Assembly: GCA_023264815.1 (NCBI GenBank)
Contig: JAHFUZ010000008.1
Span: 88,383-152,382 of the forward strand
Direction of reading: 5' to 3'
Source of the DNA: Arthrobacter sp.
GTDB lineage: Bacteria > Actinomycetota > Actinomycetes > Actinomycetales > Micrococcaceae
DNA length: 64,000 nt
The notes under the pieces are model-generated. The model saw only the letters and a list, made by a program, of their open reading frames with translations. It searched no databases and had not been told where the DNA came from. Each line of letters starts with the position of its first letter. The stretch's first letter is position 1. The translations under genes and the position numbers were made by a program. This document shows positions 46,575-55,684 of this stretch, one piece after another.

Positions 46575-47393
46575 ATGCGGCTGGTAGCAAGCGATATTGA
46601 CGGGACCATCCTGGGGCACGATGGAAAGATCAGTGACCGCACCGTCCGCGCCTTCCACGCCTGCCGGGACGCCGGCATCGAGCTCGTTTTTGTCACCGGC
46701 CGCCCGCCGCGCTGGCTGCACCCCCTGGAGGAGCAGTTGGGCCACACCGGCACGGTCATCTGTTCCAACGGTGCCGTGGTGTGGGACCTGGAAGCGGACC
46801 GGCTGGTCTCCGCGCAGACACTGGGCATCGATGCCGTGCGGGACATCCGCCGGATCATCAAGGGCCTGCGTCCTGCCGCGCTCTTCGCCGCGGAAACCCT
46901 GACCGGCTTCCATCTGGAGCCGGGCTTCATCGAGAACGGCTCCAGTGAGCTGCTGGCCGAATTTACCCCGGCGCCGCTGACCGAGACGCTCACCGCGGAC
47001 GACGCCGTCGTGAAGTTCCTCGCGATCGTCCGGGAGGGAACCCCGGATGACTTCCTCGCTGACGTCCGTCCCGCCGTCGCCCACCTCGCCTACGCAACAC
47101 ACTCCGCTCCCAGCGTGGCCATGCTGGAACTGTCCCTCCCCGGCGTCAACAAGGCCGTCACCCTGGCCGAGTACGCGAAGTCCCTCGCCATTGATGCCGC
47201 CGACGTCGTGGCGTTCGGCGACATGCCCAACGACGTCGAGATGCTCCGCTGGGCAGGCCACGGCTACGCCATGGCCAGTGGCCATCCGGATGCCATCAGC
47301 GCGGCGGGCCAGCAGGCGCCCCATTTCGACGACGACGGCGTGGCCCAGGTCCTCGAGGCCAGGCTCGCGGCGCTGGGCGTCAAGCTTTACTGA
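46575..47393 (+). CDS. HAD-superfamily phosphatase (Cof type)
   Basis: 272 residues. HAD motif I LVASDIDGTILG has the two catalytic Asp residues, motif II is VFVTGRPPR, the Lys of motif III is in the SLPGVNKAV segment, and motif IV is AFGDMPNDVEML. The C2-type cap is typical of Cof phosphatases acting on sugar phosphates, FMN or PLP. Substrate unknown. A single gene with its own start just 30 bp after the previous gene. Confidence 0.9.
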   Translation: MRLVASDIDGTILGHDGKISDRTVRAFHACRDAGIELVFVTGRPPRWLHPLEEQLGHTGTVICSNGAVVWDLEADRLVSAQTLGIDAVRDIRRIIKGLRPAALFAAETLTGFHLEPGFIENGSSELLAEFTPAPLTETLTADDAVVKFLAIVREGTPDDFLADVRPAVAHLAYATHSAPSVAMLELSLPGVNKAVTLAEYAKSLAIDAADVVAFGDMPNDVEMLRWAGHGYAMASGHPDAISAAGQQAPHFDDDGVAQVLEARLAALGVKLY

Positions 47394-47497
47394 TCCGGAC
47401 ATGGACCCGGGATTCACAGCTTCCGCTCACCTGACGTTCACTTTCGCCCCCTAACGTGGGCCGTGGACATACACCATCCGCAGCTTGAGGGGAAGTC

Positions 47498-47746
47498 ATG
47501 GCAAGGAACGGCAACCAACGGGCGGCCGAAGTGCCGCTGCGCCCGGCAGTGCCGGCCGCGCATTGGAAGGCACTCAAAGAGGGCGACCGCGTGCGCGTCC
47601 TCCTTGGCCCCGGGTATGAAGCCGGCGGGCTCGTGGCCGCCATCACCCTGGACCACACAGCAGTGTGGGTGGACCTCGACGACGGCCGGGGCCGCACGCT
47701 GCTGCACTGCAGCGACGGGGTGGAGATCGTGCCGCAGGAGGCATAG
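47498..47746 (+). CDS. Small conserved protein, 82 residues, unknown function
   Basis: After a disordered N-terminus (about 1-20), the protein reads as a short beta-barrel: DRVRVLLGPGYEAGGLVAA, then TAVWVDLDDGRGRTLLHC and VEIVPQ. The pattern resembles a small SH3-like/KOW-type fold, though no family is certain. AGGGGAAGTC precedes the ATG. It lies between the HAD and GDPD genes on the same strand. Confidence 0.7.
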   Translation: MARNGNQRAAEVPLRPAVPAAHWKALKEGDRVRVLLGPGYEAGGLVAAITLDHTAVWVDLDDGRGRTLLHCSDGVEIVPQEA

Positions 47747-47772
47747 CTGGCCGGTTCCGGTACGCTCACACC

Positions 47773-48579
47773 GTGACTCTGCCGTACTTTGACACCTCAG
47801 GTGATGCTTCGTCGGCTGCTGGCCGCGTGGCCATGGCCCACCGGGGCTACTCCCGCGAGGGCCTGGAAAACTCGATGGCCGCGTTCCGCGCCGCCGTCGA
47901 CCTCGGGTGCACGCACCTCGAAACCGATGTCCACGCCACAGCAGACGGTGTCCTGGTGCTCTTCCATGACGAGACTCTGGACCGGGTGACGGACGGCCGT
48001 GGCCGCATCGCCGACCTGACGGCCGCCGAGGTGGCCGCCGCGCGGATCGGCGGAAGTGAACCCGTGCCGCTGTTCGATGAACTGCTTGCGGCGTTCCCGG
48101 ACGTGCGGGTGAACCTGGACGTCAAGGACTGGGGGTCCGTGGAAGCCCTGGCCGCCGGCATAGAACGGCACGGCGCGCATGACCGGGTGCTTGTGGCCAG
48201 TTTTTCGGACCGCCGACGCCGGGCGGTGCTGAAGCTGCTGAGCCGGCCGGTGGCGTCCTCGGCCGGGGTGGTGACGAACGGGCTGTTTGTCCTGCTTGGC
48301 CCGGTCCTGCCTGTTCCTGTGCTGCGGTTTGCGCTCCGGCGCCCGCTGCGCGATGTCCATGCGCTGCAGGTCCCGGTCCGTCAGGGGGCCATTCGGGTGG
48401 TGACGCCGGGCTTTGTCCGGCGCGCGCACGCCCTTGGCCTTCTGGTCCATGTCTGGACCATCAACGATCCCGCCGAGATGCACCGCCTGCTGGATCTTGG
48501 TGTCGACGGGATCGTGACCGACCGGGCAGACCTGCTTAAACAGGTACTCCTTGACCGGGGCGAGTGGCCCGGCAACTGA
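47773..48579 (+). CDS. Glycerophosphodiester phosphodiesterase
   Basis: 268 residues from GTG. The GDPD catalytic motifs are AMAHRGYSREGLENS (HRG and EN) and LETDVHATADGVLVLFHDE (ExD and HD), followed by the C-terminal barrel segment VHVWTINDP. It hydrolyses glycerophosphodiesters to glycerol-3-P and an alcohol. No signal peptide, so it acts in the cytosol. Its last 66 codons are duplicated as a fragment beyond the insertion element. Confidence 0.93.
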   Translation: MTLPYFDTSGDASSAAGRVAMAHRGYSREGLENSMAAFRAAVDLGCTHLETDVHATADGVLVLFHDETLDRVTDGRGRIADLTAAEVAAARIGGSEPVPLFDELLAAFPDVRVNLDVKDWGSVEALAAGIERHGAHDRVLVASFSDRRRRAVLKLLSRPVASSAGVVTNGLFVLLGPVLPVPVLRFALRRPLRDVHALQVPVRQGAIRVVTPGFVRRAHALGLLVHVWTINDPAEMHRLLDLGVDGIVTDRADLLKQVLLDRGEWPGN

Positions 48580-49118
48580 CCTGCCCAGCTGATGGTCAGT
48601 GGTCGCTCAGAACGCGGGTCATAACCCGGGTCAGTGCCGGTCGTTGCCGCCGTGGCCCGGGAACACATGATCGGAATCGGCCGCCAGGGTCCGGAGTTCC
48701 TCCGGGTTGAGCGGAGCGTTCCACCCCGCCCAGTCCTTCGGCCGCACGGAGGGCCTGCCAAGCAGGAAGCCCTGGCCCGCGCTGAAGCCCAACTCGGTCA
48801 GGGCTGCCAGTTCCTCCGGCGTCTCCACGCCTTCGGCCACCAGGACGCTGCCGAGCTGGGTGGCGAATGCCACCATGGCACCTGCTACCGCCTGCTGGGT
48901 GGGATTGCTGTCTACGCCACTGATGACGCTGCGGCCGATCTTGATGATGTCCGGGCGCAGGTGGAGCATCCGGCTCAGGGTGCCGGCGCTGGAATGTGAG
49001 TCGTCGATGGCAATTCTCAGACCCCGTTCCCTCAGCGGCGTAATGGCGGACATGAAATGCGAGTATTCCTCGTCGTGAATTCCGTCCGTCAATTCGAGCA
49101 CAATGCGGTCTATTGGCA
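48381..49118. repeat. 738-bp direct repeat, left copy
   Basis: Identical to 50887-51624 except for nine substitutions that I can see by eye. It carries the 3' ends of the GDPD and EAL genes. It ends at the base where the insertion element begins. Confidence 0.93.
48631..49118 (-). pseudogene. C-terminal fragment of the EAL protein
   Basis: The final 161 codons of the intact EAL gene at 51137-52198, cut at residue 193 by the insertion element. Its own promoter and the EAL motif itself are missing. One visible protein change is DSN for DSD. It would not be a functional phosphodiesterase. Confidence 0.92.
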
Positions 49119-50886
49119 CCTGACTTGGCTCATTTCGTTAGTGCGTGAGTTTTGGGTTGCGGATGGCGTCGAGAATGGCCTGCTGCTCGGTGGAAATATC
49201 GGGGGCGAATGTCTGCGTGGTGCCGTTGATGGCGATGGTCGCTGAGCGCAAGGGCCGGAGTTGTCGGATTACGTTACGCACCGCCAGCCCTGTCCTGTTC
49301 TGGACAGTCCGGGAGACCGCAAGCGCTGTGAATACGATGGTCAGGTGCGCCTCGATCGCGTCACGGGTGCGGTGAAACATGGGCCTGGCGCGCAGGTCAG
49401 TTTTGCTCATCCGGAACGACTGCTCGACATGCCACAGGTCGTGGTAGGAGCCGATGACTTCCCCTGCGGGCATGATGTTTGCAGGGATATTTGTCACGTA
49501 GCCTTTCAGTCCGACGAGTTGCCGGGCACGCGCTATCGAGGCCTCGTCGAGGCTCGGTTTGCCGCCGGCGGTCTTGACGAACCGTGGGGTCCGGGCCGAT
49601 TTCTGTCCCTCGATGACCTCCCGTGCCCGGTTCTCTTGGGCCGTGAGCGTTGTGTTGTCATGAACAGCTCTCTTGCGGGAGTAGGCCCACACCGCCCGCC
49701 AGGAGCCGGGGTGCACGGCAGGGTCCCAGACGGGTTCGGCACGCAGATCAGGGTTGTTCTCGTTCGTGTGGCCGGTCCTGGGGGTGAGCGTATCGATCAG
49801 CTGCCCGTCGCTGAACGCGTCACCGTGCCAGCGGAAATGCGAGGCCAGGTCATTCGGCGCTTTCGTCATCCGGGAGCCGACGATGAACCGCAGGTTCGCC
49901 TCGTTCAGCTCGCGCAGATTGCCGGCTGAAAGCATGCCTGCGTCGGCGACGACGACCATGTCAGCCAGACCGTGGCGGACCTGGAACTGCTTGATAATCG
50001 GGATCATGGTTGCCGTCTCGGCCTTGTTGCCTTCGAAGCAGCCGATCTCCAACGGAAACCCACCGCGATCCACCAGCAGACCGACAACGATCTGGGGATC
50101 AACGCGGCGTTCCTTGGAGTACCCGACTTTCCGCAGCTCGTCTTCCTTCTCCGCCTCGAAATACAAGGTGGTCACGTCATAGAGCACCAGTGAGACGTCC
50201 CCGTCGGTCCTGGCGTGCTCGAAGCACCAGGTCGCGACCCGGTCGCGGTAGTTACCCGCAGCTGCCCGGGCAAGGGTCCGCTTCATAGTCGCGTAGCTGG
50301 CAGGACTCTGGCCGAGGTCCCGCAGGACTCTGCCGGCATCCAGAAGTGAAGTTGGTTCCACGACCCGGGCGATCACCAGATCCCGGAACACCTCGTCACC
50401 GAGGCCATCGAACTTCAACGACGTGAACGCCCAGGCCAACGCATTGAACAGCAACCGGGAGTCGGTGCCCACCACGCGGGCAGGGCCCTCGCGCCCAGGA
50501 ATTGCTGCCGGGCGGGCAATATCGAACAGGCCCGGACCATCAGCAGCGGCAACCAGATTCTTCACTGGAGGCGTGCGCTCGACACCAAGCTCAAGGACGC
50601 CCTGCGCCGGATTCTCCAGCAACTCGCGCGCACGCTCCAGCAGGACACCGAGTTCGGCTTCCGTATGCGCCGAACCGACGTGCTCCACTATCCGCTGACG
50701 GCCCCGCACATACTCCGCGATCTGCACACCGGTCGCCCCCGAGGCCGTCCGCACCCTCCTGATGAATGCCACACCGTGACACTAAAACAAATCCCATTAG
50801 TGCGTGAAAAACCATTAAGCAGCCCGCATCACCGCAGGTCAGCGCGATACGCTCCCGAAATATCCCGGCCCATGAGCCAAGTCAGG
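49119..50886 (-). mobile_element. Insertion sequence, IS1634/IS1549 family (IS4 superfamily)
   Basis: 1768 bp with perfect 15-bp terminal inverted repeats CCTGACTTGGCTCAT / ATGAGCCAAGTCAGG. It contains one transposase gene. An 11-bp direct repeat TTAGTGCGTGA also occurs near both ends (49138 and 50797). The element is flanked exactly by 738-bp direct repeats, in keeping with the very long target duplications reported for this family. Confidence 0.93.
49138..50772 (-). CDS. IS1634-type DDE transposase
   Basis: 544 residues, full length for the family and uninterrupted. The catalytic Asp residues appear in VLYDVTTLYFEAE (about 200) and VVVADAGMLS (about 275), and the Glu in YHDLWHVEQSFRMSKTDL (about 445), which is the YREK-like signature of the IS4 superfamily. 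The GTG start has no strong ribosome site, as is common for transposases. Codon use is like the host, so the element is adapted to similar hosts. It is probably still active. Confidence 0.94.
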   Translation of the reverse strand: MAFIRRVRTASGATGVQIAEYVRGRQRIVEHVGSAHTEAELGVLLERARELLENPAQGVLELGVERTPPVKNLVAAADGPGLFDIARPAAIPGREGPARVVGTDSRLLFNALAWAFTSLKFDGLGDEVFRDLVIARVVEPTSLLDAGRVLRDLGQSPASYATMKRTLARAAAGNYRDRVATWCFEHARTDGDVSLVLYDVTTLYFEAEKEDELRKVGYSKERRVDPQIVVGLLVDRGGFPLEIGCFEGNKAETATMIPIIKQFQVRHGLADMVVVADAGMLSAGNLRELNEANLRFIVGSRMTKAPNDLASHFRWHGDAFSDGQLIDTLTPRTGHTNENNPDLRAEPVWDPAVHPGSWRAVWAYSRKRAVHDNTTLTAQENRAREVIEGQKSARTPRFVKTAGGKPSLDEASIARARQLVGLKGYVTNIPANIMPAGEVIGSYHDLWHVEQSFRMSKTDLRARPMFHRTRDAIEAHLTIVFTALAVSRTVQNRTGLAVRNVIRQLRPLRSATIAINGTTQTFAPDISTEQQAILDAIRNPKLTH

Positions 50887-51085
50887 TCAGGGGGCCATTC
50901 CGGTGGTGACGCCGGGCTTTGTCCGGCGCGCGCACGCCCTTGGCCTTCTGGTCCATGTCTGGACCATCAACGATCCCGCCGAGATGCACCGCCTGCTGGA
51001 ACTTGGTGTCGACGGGATCGTGACCGACCGGGCAGACCTGCTTAAACAGGTACTCCTTGACCGGGGCGAGTGGCCCGGCAACTGA
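50887..51085 (+). pseudogene. C-terminal fragment of the GDPD gene
   Basis: The last roughly 66 codons of the gene ending at 48579, with Arg to Pro and Asp to Glu changes. The catalytic N-terminal half is absent. It results from duplication at the insertion. Confidence 0.92.
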
Positions 51086-51624
51086 CCTGCCCAGTTGATG
51101 GCCAGTGGCCGCTCAGAACGCGGGTCATAACCCGGGTCAGTGCCGGTCGTTGCCGCCGTGGCCCGGGAACACATGATCGGAATCGGCCGCCAGGGTCCGG
51201 AGTTCCTCCGGGTTGAGCGGCGCGTTCCACCCCGCCCAGTCCTTCGGTCGCACGGAGGGCCTGCCAAGCAGGAAGCCCTGGCCCGCGCTGAAGCCCAACT
51301 CGGTCAGGGCTGCCAGTTCCTCCGGCGTCTCCACGCCTTCGGCCACCAGGACGCTGCCGAGCTGGGTGGCGAATGCCACCATGGCACCTGCTACCGCCTG
51401 CTGGGTGGGATCGCTGTCTACGCCACTGATGACGCTGCGGCCGATCTTGATGATGTCCGGGCGCAGGTGGAGCATCCGGCTCAGGGTGCCGGCGCTGGAA
51501 TGTGAGTCGTCGATGGCAATTCTCAGGCCCCGTTCCCTCAGCGGCGTAATGGCGGACATGAAATGCGAGTATTCCTCGTCGTGAATTCCGTCCGTCAATT
51601 CGAGCACAATGCGGTCTATTGGCA
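50887..51624. repeat. 738-bp direct repeat, right copy
   Basis: Second copy of 48381-49118, starting one base after the right terminal inverted repeat. It keeps the 3' half of the intact EAL gene and a fragment of the GDPD gene. Confidence 0.93.
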
Positions 51625-52198
51625 GGTCAATGTGGTCAAACAATTCGGCCAGGCGCGGATCAAGGCAGGAGGTGGGCGAGATGTTCATGGCCACATAAAG
51701 GTGGTCCGGGAGATTCGCAGCCGCCGAGGCGGCGGAACCGAGGGCGGAGAATTCCAGGTTGGCGCCGAGGCCAACGGCAGCAGCTTCCGCGAACCAGAGT
51801 TCCGCCCCTGCGCCGTCGTCACTCACAAAGCGTGACAACGCTTCAACGCCCACCACGTTCTTGGAATCGAGGCCATAAATGGGCTGGAAAGCGGTCATCA
51901 GCATTTGGTTTTCCAGCAGGGTGCTGATCCGTGAAAGGCTCCGCAGCGAATCCAGCCGTTCCGCCAGCTGCGGCGGCATGGCAGTGGCCGGCTGGGGGGC
52001 CCGCGCGGTGTCCGGCACGCCCTCCAATTGGGCATCCATTCGCCGGCGCTCCAAGAGGTACTCCAACAGGGCACGCTCAGGTACGCCGGGGTTCTCGCCC
52101 AGGCGGTCGCTGAGGCGTTGCCGGATGGCTGCGCCGGCAGGATCCGAGTCCGCCAGGACAGCGGCGATGACTCCCCATGCTTGCACGCGAACGGTCAT
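51137..52198 (-). CDS. EAL-domain protein (possible c-di-GMP phosphodiesterase)
   Basis: 353 residues from the ATG at 52198; an in-frame TTG six bases upstream is less likely. A helical N-terminal region (1-100) precedes the EAL domain, with FQPIYGL, GVEALSRF (Glu119), NISPTS, LELTD, IAIDD, IKIGRS and VAEGVET. Loop 6, normally DDFGTGYSS, reads DDSHSSAGT, and the KID motif reads KIG, so catalysis may be impaired or altered. It lies beside a GGDEF-EAL gene. A c-di-GMP binding role is an alternative. Confidence 0.85.
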   Translation of the reverse strand: MTVRVQAWGVIAAVLADSDPAGAAIRQRLSDRLGENPGVPERALLEYLLERRRMDAQLEGVPDTARAPQPATAMPPQLAERLDSLRSLSRISTLLENQMLMTAFQPIYGLDSKNVVGVEALSRFVSDDGAGAELWFAEAAAVGLGANLEFSALGSAASAAANLPDHLYVAMNISPTSCLDPRLAELFDHIDLPIDRIVLELTDGIHDEEYSHFMSAITPLRERGLRIAIDDSHSSAGTLSRMLHLRPDIIKIGRSVISGVDSDPTQQAVAGAMVAFATQLGSVLVAEGVETPEELAALTELGFSAGQGFLLGRPSVRPKDWAGWNAPLNPEELRTLAADSDHVFPGHGGNDRH

Positions 52199-52370
52199 TT
52201 TCAACGCCCCCAGTTGACTAAGTAATAGCCCGTTGGCCGTTTAATTTTCAAATTGCCTGTGCCTTCAATTCCGCTACTTCTGATTTAGGTCGATCCTCAT
52301 CCCCATGAAGAATCGCATCCAGCAACTAGATCGTATATCGGGACTGGTCAAAAGCGCAGCCCCTTGCCGA

Positions 52371-53903
52371 TTATCCGCTATTGCTTTGCGCCTTGCTTCG
52401 CGCGAGAAGCCCGGGGAGCTGTTCCGGCGGCACCGGTTTACTGAAATAGTAACCCTGCGCGCTGAGGCACCCCAGGTTCCGCAGGTGCTCAGCCTGTTCG
52501 GCCGTTTCCACGCCTTCCCAGACCGCCTCCAGGCCGCAGGCGCGCACCAGCTGAAGGACGGCGGCCACCAGTTCAGGCTGGCTGGGGTCCGTGCCCAGCC
52601 CTTCAATCAGCGACCGGTCCACCTTCACCCGGTCCACCGGCAGCCGGCGCAGGTAGCTGATGGACGAGTATCCGGTCCCAAAATCGTCGATCTCGATTCC
52701 GACGCCCAGTCCCCGCAGCCCGCCCAGGGAGTATCGGTCCAGGTCGTTGCCCCTCACGATGGCCACTTCCGTCAGTTCCAGGACCACCTGTTCCGGCCGC
52801 ACCCCTGTTTCCTTGAGGACTCCGCGGACATCTTCAAGGAACTGCAGGCTCTGGAGGTCGGTGGCGGAGATGTTGATCCGGACGGAGAAGCTGCTGTCCA
52901 CCACCGCGTCGTCAATCCATTGGCGCAACTGGCGTACCGCCGTCGTAAGGACCCAAAGGCCCATCTCGGAGATGAGGCCGGCGTCCTCGGCGAGGGGGAT
53001 GAACTCGTCCGGCATGATGAAGCCGCGCGTCGGATGCTGCCAGCGGACCAGGGCCTCCACCCCTTCGATCCGCCCCGAGTCCAGCGCAACGACGGGCTGG
53101 TAATGGAGCACCAGGCCGTCGCCCTTGACGGCTGCACGGAGGTCGTCGAGGAGCTGGCTGCGCAGCCTGCGAACCAGCAGGAGGCCGGGTTCAAAAACGT
53201 GGAGCCGGTTCTGGCCTTCGGCTTTGGAGGCGTACATGGCCACGTCGGCTTCCATCAGCAGGTCATCCGGCGTCCGGTCCGGCCCCCCGACGCTGAGCCC
53301 GATGCTCGCCCCGCAGCGGATGGTCCGGTCCGGCAGCTCAATGGGTTCCTTCAGTGCGGCCAGGATACGTTGACCTATCACGGCGGCCTGGTCGGCGCCG
53401 GTGGCAGGCATCACAATGGCGAATTCGTCCCCGCCCAGCCGGGCAACAACGTCGGTGCCGCGGACGGCGCCGCGGATGCGCCTGGCCACCGTGTTCAGCA
53501 CCTGGTCCCCGGCGGCATGGCCCAGGGAGTCGTTGATGGACTTGAAGGCGTCAAGGTCCAGGAGGAGGATGACCGGTGGTCCGGCGGAGGCGTCGTCCTG
53601 GGCCGACTTCAGCGCGGCCAGCAGGGCGGACCGGTTGGCGAGGCCGGTGAGCGGATCCTGCATGGCCATTTTCTGCATTTCACGGTGGGCTTCGTGGAGG
53701 AGCTGGGTGCGGTCCTCCACGCGCTGTTCGAGTTCCTCGTAGATGATCTGCAGGTCCTCGGCCAGGAGGTTGGTGCCCATGATGATGGCGTCGAGTTCGT
53801 CGCGGGCGGGTGAAACCTCAATCCGCGACTGGAGGTCTCCGGAGGCAAGCCGGACAATACCCTCCAACAGCTGGGAAAGCCTGGGATCATCGTCGGCGAA
53901 CAA
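52371..53903 (-). CDS. Diguanylate cyclase/phosphodiesterase (GGDEF-EAL)
   Basis: 510 residues. A HAMP-like region and coiled coil (about 1-70) lead into a GGDEF domain (about 80-240; RLGGDEFAIVM intact) and an EAL domain (about 250-500; GVEALVRW, IDDFGTGYSSI and WEGVET intact). Both catalytic sites look functional, so it could make or break c-di-GMP. It starts 20 bp after the histidine kinase stop with a TTG, preceded by GAAGG, so it is probably the kinase's downstream effector. There are no membrane helices. The 172-bp gap to the EAL gene is AT-richer than the surroundings. Confidence 0.92.
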   Translation of the reverse strand: MFADDDPRLSQLLEGIVRLASGDLQSRIEVSPARDELDAIIMGTNLLAEDLQIIYEELEQRVEDRTQLLHEAHREMQKMAMQDPLTGLANRSALLAALKSAQDDASAGPPVILLLDLDAFKSINDSLGHAAGDQVLNTVARRIRGAVRGTDVVARLGGDEFAIVMPATGADQAAVIGQRILAALKEPIELPDRTIRCGASIGLSVGGPDRTPDDLLMEADVAMYASKAEGQNRLHVFEPGLLLVRRLRSQLLDDLRAAVKGDGLVLHYQPVVALDSGRIEGVEALVRWQHPTRGFIMPDEFIPLAEDAGLISEMGLWVLTTAVRQLRQWIDDAVVDSSFSVRINISATDLQSLQFLEDVRGVLKETGVRPEQVVLELTEVAIVRGNDLDRYSLGGLRGLGVGIEIDDFGTGYSSISYLRRLPVDRVKVDRSLIEGLGTDPSQPELVAAVLQLVRACGLEAVWEGVETAEQAEHLRNLGCLSAQGYYFSKPVPPEQLPGLLARSKAQSNSG

Positions 53904-53923
53904 CAGGGCCTTCTCTCCGGGTT

Positions 53924-55579
53924 TCAGGAACTTAGTGGCGCGTGGTTATCGAGGGGAAGCTTCACCGTGACTGTGGTCCCCAGCCCCAGCTCCGAGGCCA
54001 CCTCGATGCGGCCGCCGTGGCGGTCCACGATGTCCTGCGTGATGGCCAGTCCCAAACCGGTGCCCGGCACCGCTCCGGACATGGCGTTGGAGGCCCGGTA
54101 GAAGCGGGTGAAGACGTGGGCGATCTCATCTTCGGAGATCCCCATCCCGGTATCGGAGACGCTGACCGTTGACCAGCGGGTGCCGTCGGCTTCTGTTTCA
54201 GACACGCTGGCGACGTCGATCCGGCCGCCGCTGGGGGTGAACTTGATGGCGTTGGAGACCAGATTGGTAAACACCTGCTGGAGTTGCACTTCGTCCGCCA
54301 TGAGTTCGGCGTTGTCTGCGTCCGGGGCCAGCGCAATGCTGACGTTCTGCAGTTTCGCGAGCGGCGTCAGTGCGGCAGTGACAATTTCCAGGGTCCGCGC
54401 CAGCCGGACACGTGTCAGCTGCAGGGGACTCAGCTCGTGCCCGTGGCGTGAAACGCTCAGCATGTCCTCGATCAGCAGGCGCAGGCGTTCCGTGTTCCGG
54501 ACCACGATATCCAGCATCTGGTGGACCTCTGCGGAGACCGGATCGGAGGTGTTCTCCTGGATCATGTCCAGGTAGGCCATGATCGAGGTCAGCGGGGTGC
54601 GGAGCTCATGGTTGACGGTGGCCAGGAAATCCGTCTTGGCCTTGTCCAGCTGCCGGAGTTGCCTGACCACCTGCTGCTGGCTGGTGATCAGGTGGCTCTG
54701 GATGAGGCCATGCGCCGCGTTGCCGGCCACGTGCTGGATCAGGCCGAGTTCGGCCCGCGACCATTCCCTGGGGGAGTCAAGCAGCGCTATCCAGATGATG
54801 CCCAGCGAGGAGCTGCCCTCACCCATGGGCACGGCAACGGAGGCGGCGGCCCCGAGGGCCGCCAGCTCAGCCGGAAGCCCTGCATCGTCGGTGTTGTCCT
54901 GCCAGGATGCGCCGTCCACGGTCAGGGGTTCGGCCCGCGACCACAGGAGATCCGCGGCCGCGCGGGCCTCTTCAGGGTGGGAAAACACGGAATCGGCCAG
55001 TGCAGGCAGGCCGGGCCGGTGCCACTGGGCATTGATCAGGGGGACGCGGCCGTCGTCGAACGTGGTCAGCCACACCCGGTCGGCGCCGAAGGTCTCACCG
55101 AAGCCCGCCACCACGTAGTCGGCAATCTGTTGGGGGTCGTTGGTGCCACGGAGCGCCGCCGAGACCATTCGCAGCCTTTCGCGCAGAGTCTCCGCTTCAT
55201 TCCGTGCCTCTGTCCGGCGGGACACCAGGTTGATCAGTGCCGTGGCCCGGTGGACCAGTTCCTTGGCGGCGGGTGGCTTGGCAATGGAGTCCCGCACGCC
55301 TGCATGCTCCACGGCCTTGACCTCGGCAGGGTTGTCAAGATCCACGAGCACCAGGACGGGTGCGGCAACATCGATGTCGGACAGCGAGCTGTCAAGAACC
55401 AGGACGGAGGGCTCGGTGTGGTCCAGGATGTCCGAAAGCGTGGCGGCCCCTGAGGCAGTACGGACGGTGAACCCCGCCGCCTGCAGCGCTGCCTGGGAGA
55501 ATTCCCTGCGACCCGTGTCCGGGTCAGCGACGACGGCAAGGTAGGGCACAGTCGCTACATGTGGCGTGTCCGCTGGCAA
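53924..55579 (-). CDS. Hybrid sensor histidine kinase (REC-GAF-HisKA-HATPase)
   Basis: 551 residues. The N-terminal receiver-like domain (about 12-110) has Asp63 in LVLDSSLSD, acidic residues at 19-21 and Lys101 in AKPPA. A GAF domain follows (about 140-290), then HisKA with the phospho-His in LATVNHELRTPLTS (His321), and HATPase_c with NAIKFTPSGG, DTGMGISEDE and GTGLGLAIT. It is soluble. A TTG start with GAGGGGGA upstream is likely. It should sense an intracellular signal and phosphorylate a partner; the GGDEF-EAL gene lies in the same transcript. Confidence 0.92.
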   Translation of the reverse strand: MPADTPHVATVPYLAVVADPDTGRREFSQAALQAAGFTVRTASGAATLSDILDHTEPSVLVLDSSLSDIDVAAPVLVLVDLDNPAEVKAVEHAGVRDSIAKPPAAKELVHRATALINLVSRRTEARNEAETLRERLRMVSAALRGTNDPQQIADYVVAGFGETFGADRVWLTTFDDGRVPLINAQWHRPGLPALADSVFSHPEEARAAADLLWSRAEPLTVDGASWQDNTDDAGLPAELAALGAAASVAVPMGEGSSSLGIIWIALLDSPREWSRAELGLIQHVAGNAAHGLIQSHLITSQQQVVRQLRQLDKAKTDFLATVNHELRTPLTSIMAYLDMIQENTSDPVSAEVHQMLDIVVRNTERLRLLIEDMLSVSRHGHELSPLQLTRVRLARTLEIVTAALTPLAKLQNVSIALAPDADNAELMADEVQLQQVFTNLVSNAIKFTPSGGRIDVASVSETEADGTRWSTVSVSDTGMGISEDEIAHVFTRFYRASNAMSGAVPGTGLGLAITQDIVDRHGGRIEVASELGLGTTVTVKLPLDNHAPLSS

Positions 55580-55684
55580 CCTGTCCCCCTCGATGCTGAT
55601 GTGAGCGCCGTTCTGTCATGACTGACTACATTGTAGGGTGACGGGGCATAACTGGCCCTTATAAACGTTGTGCGGAGGGTAATC

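Noticed and set aside
48381..51624. Defence island built around the EAL and GDPD duplications
   Set aside because: The duplicated pieces are exact gene ends flanking an insertion element, so transposition explains them without a new system.
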